Shown piece by piece: positions 1 to 3,697 of a stretch of 5,251 bases of DNA. Source of the DNA: SAR324 cluster bacterium (lineage in GTDB: Bacteria > SAR324 > XYD2-FULL-50-16); contig NVSR01000177.1 in the NCBI GenBank assembly GCA_002401295.1, forward strand, positions 1-5,251, written 5' to 3'. Every line of letters begins with the position of its first letter. Position 1 is the stretch's first letter. The translations under genes and the position numbers were made by a program. Under the pieces are notes generated by a model, which was not told where the DNA came from, did not search any database, and worked only from the letters and a program-made list of their open reading frames with translations.

Positions 1-88
1 TGGCCTTGTTTCACAGTAGTCAGTAAACAACTGAGAAAATTAGAAAAATTATTGATGATAATCAGACCGCATATTTTTATCATCCTAG

Positions 89-108
89 GGCCGGGCTACG
101 CCCCGGCC
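89..108. repeat. GC-rich REP-like hairpin downstream of the comM-like gene
   Basis: A perfect 7-bp stem (GGCCGGG at 89-95 pairing with CCCGGCC at 102-108) closes a 6-base loop, CTACGC. It sits in otherwise AT-rich DNA about 50 bases past the stop of the minus-strand comM-like gene. Read in the comM direction it is not followed by a T-run, so it is a poor intrinsic terminator. Its isolation and GC content resemble dispersed REP-type palindromes found between genes, which can stabilise 3' ends of transcripts. Whether it is repeated elsewhere in the genome cannot be seen here. Nothing else in 1-155 looks like a gene; a short tandem CCAACCG repeat lies at about 141-154. Confidence 0.5.
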
Positions 109-155
109 ACTCAAGGAAACAATAACACAATCTTTCCTGGCCAACCGCCAACCGC

Positions 156-1688
156 TCAAAAATTAATCTCCTTATCTAAGCACCGATAATTCAGTGCCTC
201 CGCCAAGTGCCAAATTTGGATTTTTTTCGCCCCCTCCAAGTCCGCAATAGTACGCGCCACCTTCAAAATACTGTCATGCGCCCGGCTACTCAGATGAAAT
301 TTTTTCAACGCCTGAGCCAGCAATATATGTCCCTCCTGATCCAGTTCACAGAAGCATTCCAAATCTTTGTGTTGCATATTGCTATTATACTTCGTCTCAT
401 TTTCTTTAAATCGTTCCAATTGAATGGCACGAGCTCCCAGCACACGAGCGCGAATCCTCTCACTTTTCTCTCCTTTAGGAGAAAAATTCAGTTCTTCATA
501 ACTAAGAGCAGGCATTTCGATTTGCAGATCAATTCGATCAATCATCGGTCCAGAAATACGGGAGCGGTATTTCATAATAGCGCTTGCCGTGCAGCTACAC
601 CCTCGTTCTTTATCCCCCAGATATCCACAAGGACAAGGATTCATCGCAGCCAGCAAAATAAAATCTGAAGGAAAAACCAATGATATATTCGCTCTGGAGA
701 TAGTGATGCGCTTATCTTCAACAGGCTGTCTCAAGAGATCCAGGATACGCCGTGGAAACTCGGGCAATTCATCCAGAAAGAGGACGCCAAGGTGTGCCAG
801 AGAAATTTCCCCTGGTTTAGGAATCGTGCCACCTCCAATAATTCCTGCTCCACTCACCGAGTGATGTGGACTCCGAAAAGGACGAGTAGCAACAATCGTA
901 TCCACCCCCTCTAAGGTTCCCGCAATCGAGTGAATCTTTGTCACCTCCAAAATTTCGTCTAACAGCAGTGGAGGTAAAATGGTTGGCAAGCGTTTGGAGA
1001 GCATGCTCTTTCCTGAGCCTGGCGGGCCTGTAAAAAGTACATTATGCATTCCCGCAGCAGCAATTTCCAAAGAGCGCTTGGCCGTTTCCTGTCCTTTGAC
1101 ATCAGAAAAATCAAAGGCCATAGTTTTCAAAGAGGAAAGTCCAGGCGAGTTGTATTGATGAGGGGAGATTAATTGCTGTCCATGACAGTGGGCAACGACC
1201 TCCTGCAAGGTTGCGGCTGTGTGTATTTCTAAATTTTCAAGTAGAGAGAGTGTACCCGCATTTTCCGGTGCAACGATGAGTTTCATGATACCCGCTTTTT
1301 TTGCGGCAAGTGCCACAGCTAAAATCCCCTCAACGGCTCTCAATTTACCGCTTAAAGCCAATTCCGCGATCAGGAGATATCCTTCCAGGCATTTAGATGG
1401 AATCTTGCCATGAGCCTCCAAAACGGCGATGGCAATGGGTAAATCAAAACCTGTTCCCATTTTACGGATATCCGCCGGTGCCAGATTCACAATCACCTTG
1501 CGAATAGGAAAACCATCGGTAGCATTATTCAAAGCAGCGATCACACGGTCCCGGCTCTCTTTAATGGCACCATCGGGCAGTCCGACAATGTTAAAACTCC
1601 CCAAACCAATGCTGACATCCGCTTCCACCTCAATGATATGAGCATCAACTCCCAGGATGGTTGCCGTATTAACCGTTGCTATCCCCAT
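156..1688 (-). CDS. comM: ComM/YifB family Mg-chelatase-like AAA+ ATPase
   Basis: This complete 510-residue protein has the normal length for the YifB/ComM family. Domain order: an N-terminal ChlI-type Lon-protease-like fold (about 20-140), a Mg-chelatase-like AAA+ core (about 190-395) and a C-terminal helical Mg_chelatase_C domain (about 410-505). Visible motifs are Walker A GPPGSGKS (221-228), the family signature RPFRSPHH (269-276), GGGxxPKPGEISLAH (285-299), Walker B VLFLDELPE (302-310), the MNPCPCGYLGD segment (349-359) and a DRID arginine-finger motif (384-387). Four cysteines (352, 354, 364, 366) form the usual CPC...CSC pair. Family members studied in gammaproteobacteria are hexameric helicases that promote branch migration during natural transformation. 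That role is inferred here, not shown. The ATG at 1688 is chosen because MGIATVNTATILGVDA matches the usual family N-terminus and no start codon occurs in the in-frame codons just upstream. It has only a weak Shine-Dalgarno of its own (see the leader ORF). It is divergent from the other genes. Confidence 0.95.
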   Translation of the reverse strand: MGIATVNTATILGVDAHIIEVEADVSIGLGSFNIVGLPDGAIKESRDRVIAALNNATDGFPIRKVIVNLAPADIRKMGTGFDLPIAIAVLEAHGKIPSKCLEGYLLIAELALSGKLRAVEGILAVALAAKKAGIMKLIVAPENAGTLSLLENLEIHTAATLQEVVAHCHGQQLISPHQYNSPGLSSLKTMAFDFSDVKGQETAKRSLEIAAAGMHNVLFTGPPGSGKSMLSKRLPTILPPLLLDEILEVTKIHSIAGTLEGVDTIVATRPFRSPHHSVSGAGIIGGGTIPKPGEISLAHLGVLFLDELPEFPRRILDLLRQPVEDKRITISRANISLVFPSDFILLAAMNPCPCGYLGDKERGCSCTASAIMKYRSRISGPMIDRIDLQIEMPALSYEELNFSPKGEKSERIRARVLGARAIQLERFKENETKYNSNMQHKDLECFCELDQEGHILLAQALKKFHLSSRAHDSILKVARTIADLEGAKKIQIWHLAEALNYRCLDKEINF

Positions 1689-1714
1689 TTGTATAACTCT
1701 GGAAAAAGGTTCAT
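1679..1714 (-). CDS. Possible 11-residue leader ORF overlapping the comM start
   Basis: On the minus strand an ATG at 1714-1712 opens MNLFPELYKWG and stops with TAG at 1681-1679. It overlaps the first 10 bases of comM in another frame. It is preceded by a very strong purine-rich Shine-Dalgarno (AAGGAGGAGGGCGGAG, 1730-1715), whose GGAGG cores lie about 5-9 bases before this ATG. The comM ATG lies 26 bases further on with only AGAG near it. The arrangement suggests translational coupling, in which ribosomes load at the mini-ORF and re-initiate on comM. The peptide itself resembles nothing I recognise and may have no function. The alternative is that the purine tract is an inefficiently placed comM ribosome site and the mini-ORF is accidental. 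Confidence 0.35.
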   Translation of the reverse strand: MNLFPELYKWG

Positions 1715-1726
1715 CTCCGCCCTCCT

Positions 1727-1752
1727 CCTTGCCATGCTTCTGTATGGCAAGG
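1727..1752 (-). promoter_or_regulatory. Hairpin in the comM leader touching the Shine-Dalgarno
   Basis: CCTTGCCAT (1727-1735) and ATGGCAAGG (1744-1752) form a perfect 9-bp inverted repeat with an 8-base loop. In the comM transcript the 3' arm ends in AAGG, which is the first part of the AAGGAGGAGGG ribosome-binding tract. Folding would therefore partly mask that tract, leaving the second GGAGGG copy free. It has no following T-run, so it is not a standard terminator. A protein-binding dyad is the alternative. Confidence 0.4.
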
Positions 1753-1753
1753 C

Positions 1754-1999
1754 ATGTCGATCAGGGAGAGTATTCATTTTAATATAGAGACCACACCTTT
1801 GGTACAACTTCATTGCCTGTGGTGCATATCCTTTTCATTTCTCTCACTTCCAGGTGTTGGTGGGACCGAAAGGGAGATTCATGAATCTCATAAAGACTTG
1901 GTTCCAAGGGTTGGGGCTGTCATCAAAAAAAGAAAAGAAAAGGGGGAGCTAGAAGCACTGATTAAGAAAGCGGAAAGGCAAGTGTTTGAAAAGCTGTGA
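1754..1999 (+). CDS. Doubtful hypothetical ORF, possibly a gene fragment
   Basis: An 81-codon open frame. The first 30 or so residues look unlike a normal protein start, and only AAGG very close to the ATG could serve as a ribosome site. Residues from about 35 onward (GVGGTEREIHESHKDLVPRV, then a Lys/Glu-rich helix ending RQVFEKL) look more protein-like. This could be the tail of a lost gene whose front has been replaced. The frame overlaps the likely comM promoter region on the other strand. I do not recognise the family. It may equally be a chance open frame. Confidence 0.2.
   Translation: MSIRESIHFNIETTPLVQLHCLWCISFSFLSLPGVGGTEREIHESHKDLVPRVGAVIKKRKEKGELEALIKKAERQVFEKL
1779..1807 (-). promoter_or_regulatory. 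Candidate sigma70-type promoter for comM
   Basis: Reading the minus strand, TTGTAC (1807-1802) is followed after 17 bases by TATTAA (1784-1779). The -35 matches consensus only at TTG; the -10 matches four of six positions. Transcription from it would start near 1772 and give a leader of roughly 85 bases containing the hairpin and purine-rich tract described above. The match is weak and rests on position and spacing only. Confidence 0.25.
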
Positions 2000-2123
2000 C
2001 TTCCAGGTTATTATCCGTCTATTTTTTGAATTAGCTGAAGTTAAACTCAATTTTAAACTAATATCTATAAGATTAATAACTTAGACTTCAATACGCCTTG
2101 TTTTGAGGGTTCTGCCCATTGTA

Positions 2124-2152
2124 TTTTCAAGGCCAAATCCTTAGGATATAAC
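2124..2152 (+). promoter_or_regulatory. Candidate sigma70-type promoter for the Rpn nuclease gene
   Basis: TTTTCA (2124-2129) and TATAAC (2147-2152) are separated by exactly 17 bases. The -10 matches the TATAAT consensus at five of six positions and the -35 matches TTGACA at four of six. Transcription would start near 2159, leaving a 5' leader of about 94 bases that contains the hairpin at 2180-2221 and the repeat at 2226-2244. Confidence 0.4.
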
Positions 2153-2179
2153 CATCAGGGATTTAGGAAAAACTCATTC

Positions 2180-2221
2180 CTTATTCAATATGCATTCCCA
2201 CAGCAGGGGCATGGGGATAAG
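2180..2221 (+). promoter_or_regulatory. Extended hairpin in the 5' leader of the Rpn gene
   Basis: Three stacked helices can form: CTTATTC (2180-2186) with GGATAAG (2215-2221, one G-U pair), ATGC (2190-2193) with GCAT (2209-2212), and CCC (2197-2199) with GGG (2206-2208), closing a 6-base loop. It lies between the candidate promoter and the start codon and ends about 30 bases before the ATG. It could be a control element, a transcript-stability structure or coincidence. No known riboswitch is recognised. Confidence 0.35.
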
Positions 2222-2225
2222 AAAA

Positions 2226-2244
2226 ATCAGGATTTCATCAGGAT
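2226..2244 (+). repeat. Direct repeat of ATCAGGAT just before the Rpn start codon
   Basis: ATCAGGAT occurs at 2226-2233 and again at 2237-2244, separated by TTC, which gives an 11-base period. A related ATCAGGGAT lies at 2154-2162, beside the candidate -10. The second copy runs into AGGATAGG (2240-2247), the ribosome site 5 bases before the ATG at 2253. It may be a duplicated ribosome site or a binding site for a regulator. Confidence 0.4.
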
Positions 2245-2252
2245 AGGCTATC

Positions 2253-3158
2253 ATGTTAAAAAGAAGGCTGATCAGTTTTGACTGGGCTTTAAAGCGTTTA
2301 TTAAGGAGCAAAACAAACTTTGAAGTGCTGGAAGGTTTCTTGAGTGAATTGCTGAAAGAAGAGATCCAGATTCAGGAAGTGCTGGAAAGTGAAAGCAACA
2401 AAGAAGATCGAAGTGACAAGTTCAATCGAGTGGACCTGAAAGTCAAAAATGAGCAAGGAGAAATTCTCATTATTGAAGTTCAATATGAGCGGGAGTTTGA
2501 TTATCTGCAACGAATCTTATTCGGAACCAGCAAGGTGATCACCGAACATATGGAAGAGGCAGATCCTTACCACAAGGTGGTCAAGGTGATTTCTATTAAT
2601 ATTCTCTATTTTGATCTAGGCCACGGGGAGGATTATGTCTATCACGGAACTACTCAATTCAAAGGGTTACACCAAAATGATGAATTGCGACTAACGGACC
2701 AGCAAAAGGAATTCTTCAACAAAAACGCCATCGCTGATATTTATCCCGAATATTACCTGCTCAAAATCAATCAGTTTGATGATAAGTCCAAGGATCCTCT
2801 GGATGAATGGATCTACTTCCTGAAGAATGGAGAAATTAAAGATGAATTCAAGGCCAAGGGGCTAAAAAAAGCTCGGAAAATATTGGATGTGCTGCAACTC
2901 TCAGAAGGAGAGCGTTTGGCCTATGACAGTCATATTGAGGACTTACGCTATCAGGCCAGCATGTATCATTCCTCCTTTGTTGTTGGGAAAAAAGAGGGAT
3001 TTGTCGACGGGGAGCTGAAAGGAGAAAAAAAAGGAATGAAGGGCAAATCAATAGAGATCGCTATAAATCTCTTGGATATTTTGGATGATCAAACCATCGC
3101 CCTAAAAACCGGACTTTCTGTGGAAGAAGTGGCAGCCTTGAGGAACAAGGAGTCTTAA
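2253..3158 (+). CDS. Rpn family recombination-promoting nuclease / putative transposase (PD-(D/E)XK, PDDEXK_2)
   Basis: This complete 301-residue protein has the usual length for the Rpn/PDDEXK_2 family. The N-terminal nuclease domain (about 5-190) shows the family opening ISFDWALKRLL (7-17, with D10). Next come FNRVDLKVKN (57-66, D61) and IIEVQYERE (73-81), giving the D...ExQ catalytic set D61, E75 and Q77, then RILFGTSKVITEH (87-99). Residues 120-185 hold the family YF.LG.G.DYVYHG region. A Gly/Lys/Glu linker (245-265, GKKEGFVDGELKGEKKG) leads to a short C-terminal helical segment (268-297), as in relatives. Studied Rpn proteins are DNA nucleases that promote RecA-independent recombination, and some act in phage defence. 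That role is inferred here. AGGATAGG 5 bases upstream supports the ATG at 2253. It is a single gene with no transposon ends seen around it. It carries a possible internal start at 2916. Confidence 0.9.
   Translation: MLKRRLISFDWALKRLLRSKTNFEVLEGFLSELLKEEIQIQEVLESESNKEDRSDKFNRVDLKVKNEQGEILIIEVQYEREFDYLQRILFGTSKVITEHMEEADPYHKVVKVISINILYFDLGHGEDYVYHGTTQFKGLHQNDELRLTDQQKEFFNKNAIADIYPEYYLLKINQFDDKSKDPLDEWIYFLKNGEIKDEFKAKGLKKARKILDVLQLSEGERLAYDSHIEDLRYQASMYHSSFVVGKKEGFVDGELKGEKKGMKGKSIEIAINLLDILDDQTIALKTGLSVEEVAALRNKES
2916..3158 (+). CDS. Candidate intragenic short Rpn product (RpnS-like antitoxin)
   Basis: Inside the Rpn gene, AAGGAG (2905-2910) stands 5 bases before an in-frame TTG (2916-2918, Leu222). 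Initiation there would give an 80-residue protein equal to residues 222-301: a helical segment, the Gly/Lys-rich linker and the C-terminal helices, without the nuclease domain. Some rpn genes are known to encode both a long toxic nuclease and a short C-terminal protein, made from an internal start, that blocks it. The geometry here fits that arrangement. The AAGGAG also encodes ordinary residues (Ser-Glu-Gly-Glu), so it could be chance. A second weaker candidate is ATG 3036 (Met262, 40 residues) with GGAG 11 bases upstream. Confidence 0.35.
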   Translation: MAYDSHIEDLRYQASMYHSSFVVGKKEGFVDGELKGEKKGMKGKSIEIAINLLDILDDQTIALKTGLSVEEVAALRNKES

Positions 3159-3236
3159 TCTTTCCTGAATGAATCCAGATTATAAGAGTCAATTTTCTCG
3201 AATTGCCTTTGCCTAAATTCATCAAAAAACAACTTT

Positions 3237-3398
3237 AATAGAGTGTTTTAGTCGATAAAGATGGATTTGCCCCAGGATGGAAAGAACTTAATCATTCTAT
3301 TTGGTGCTGGAACAAAGAAAAAACAGCAAGTTGATATTGAAAAAGCGAGAAATTTGCTCAAAGAATATAAAGAACGAAAAAGGAAACAAAGAAGCTAG
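3237..3398 (+). pseudogene. Remnant of a RelE/HigB-like (Gp49/HI1419-type) toxin gene
   Basis: The frame from ATG 3261 gives 45 residues, beginning MDLPQDGKNLIILFGAGTKK and ending in a Lys/Arg-rich tail at TAG 3396. The pattern G.KLIILL.GGTKK.QQ.DI..A..L...YK.RK is the C-terminal half of addiction-module killer proteins of the Gp49/HI1419 group, which cut translated mRNA. The first half, about 50-60 residues, is absent. Continuing the same frame upstream gives N-R-V-F followed by a TAG at 3249-3251, where relatives read RVYF, so an in-frame stop appears to interrupt the surviving part. No toxin-like N-terminus is visible in 3159-3236. Two bases separate it from the antitoxin remnant, the normal toxin-first order of this group. 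Confidence 0.6.
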
Positions 3399-3400
3399 CC

Positions 3401-3652
3401 ATGATGCTTACCGAGACCATTAAGGAACGAGTCCAAAAGGACTCTGAATTCGCCAGAGCGTTACTGGATGAAGCAGCCAAACCCAACAAAAGCCTTCATC
3501 AATCCCTACCATTTTGTTTCCACCAAAACATTGAGAGTATTTACATGGTTGATACTCATTTGGATCATATTACAAGAGAATCTCTAAAAAATAAAAAGGA
3601 GTTGAAATCAAAACGTGAGTCGAGCAAACTCGTTTTTGTTATCACAATATGA
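3401..3652 (+). pseudogene. Remnant of the cognate antitoxin gene (truncated HTH-type regulator)
   Basis: The first 26 residues (MMLTETIKERVQKDSEFARA, then LLDEAA) match the N-terminus of the small helix-turn-helix antitoxins that follow RelE-like toxins, typically M.LTRDFKETVQARAQRDPEFRKALLREA. After Ala26 the resemblance ends. The remaining residues have no helix-turn-helix and run through a terminator-like hairpin, so they are probably neighbouring DNA read as an open frame after a deletion or insertion. Its ATG follows the toxin remnant stop by two bases, with AGGAAAC upstream as ribosome site. With both partners broken, the pair is presumably inactive. Confidence 0.55.
3610..3637 (+). 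terminator. Probable intrinsic terminator after the toxin-antitoxin remnant
   Basis: AAAACG-(TG)-AGT at 3610-3620 can pair with ACTCGTTTT at 3628-3636 across a 7-base loop (CGAGCAA), with a two-base bulge. An alternative tighter fold is CGAG-CAAA-CTCG. The stem is followed directly by TTTTTGTT. It lies inside the last codons of the antitoxin remnant frame, which argues that this end of the frame is not coding. It would separate transcription of the upstream genes from the ATPase gene. Confidence 0.5.
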
Positions 3653-3665
3653 TTACTGATATTAA
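3636..3665 (+). promoter_or_regulatory. Candidate promoter for the ATPase gene
   Basis: TTGTTA (3636-3641) and TATTAA (3660-3665) stand 18 bases apart, just past the terminator-like hairpin and about 32 bases before the ATPase start codon. A second -10 candidate, TATGAT (3648-3653), matches consensus better but has no good -35. A promoter is expected here because the upstream terminator would otherwise leave the gene without transcription. Confidence 0.3.
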
Positions 3666-3680
3666 ATGGGTAAAATCAGT
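3655..3680. promoter_or_regulatory. Inverted repeat between promoter and start of the ATPase gene
   Basis: ACTGAT (3655-3660) and ATCAGT (3675-3680) form a 6-bp inverted repeat with a 14-base spacer; two further bases pair with one mismatch. It overlaps the candidate -10 and transcription start, where a repressor operator would lie. Short AT-rich dyads arise often by chance, so this is tentative. Confidence 0.25.
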
Positions 3681-3683
3681 TGG

Positions 3684-3691
3684 AAAGGAGG
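3684..3691 (+). promoter_or_regulatory. Strong ribosome-binding site of the ATPase gene
   Basis: AAAGGAGG lies 6 bases before the ATG at 3698, a near-ideal Shine-Dalgarno. An in-frame TAA at 3671-3673 blocks any longer version except a TTG at 3680 that lies upstream of this site. This fixes the start of the long partial ATPase gene. Confidence 0.8.
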
Positions 3692-3697
3692 CGAGCT

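Larger units (their letters stand above)
1689..2252. other. Divergent intergenic region between comM and the Rpn gene
   Basis: About 560 bases separate the two divergent genes and hold no confidently recognised protein gene. The left part carries the comM leader and promoter candidates. The middle holds one open frame of 81 codons (1754-1999) and a polypurine run (about 1926-1982). From 2000 to 2120 the DNA is AT-rich with nothing I can name. The right part holds the promoter candidate, hairpin and direct repeat upstream of the Rpn gene. Confidence 0.6.

Noticed and set aside
1..189. Open frame on the plus strand from the window edge to TAA at 187-189
   Set aside because: The translation is low-complexity and passes through the GC-rich hairpin and into the 3' end of comM on the other strand. 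No family resemblance is visible, so it is probably chance.
207..1641. Several plus-strand open frames of 64-153 codons
   Set aside because: They lie opposite the well-supported comM-like gene and have compositions expected of antisense shadows.
1881..1952. 23-codon mini-ORF starting MNLIKTWF with AAGGGAG upstream
   Set aside because: The ribosome site is reasonable, but the peptide is short, overlaps another doubtful frame and has no recognisable context.
2301..3051. Two minus-strand open frames of 67-69 codons
   Set aside because: They are antisense to the Rpn nuclease gene and have no ribosome sites or protein-like features.
2253..3158. Possibility that the Rpn gene is part of an insertion sequence
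   Set aside because: Despite the family name 'putative transposase', no terminal inverted repeats or target duplications were seen on either side.
3479..3582. Second-frame translation containing AFINPYHFVS, reminiscent of CRISPR RAMP protein N-termini
   Set aside because: Only about five residues match, the frame soon stops, and there are no CRISPR repeats or cas genes in the window.
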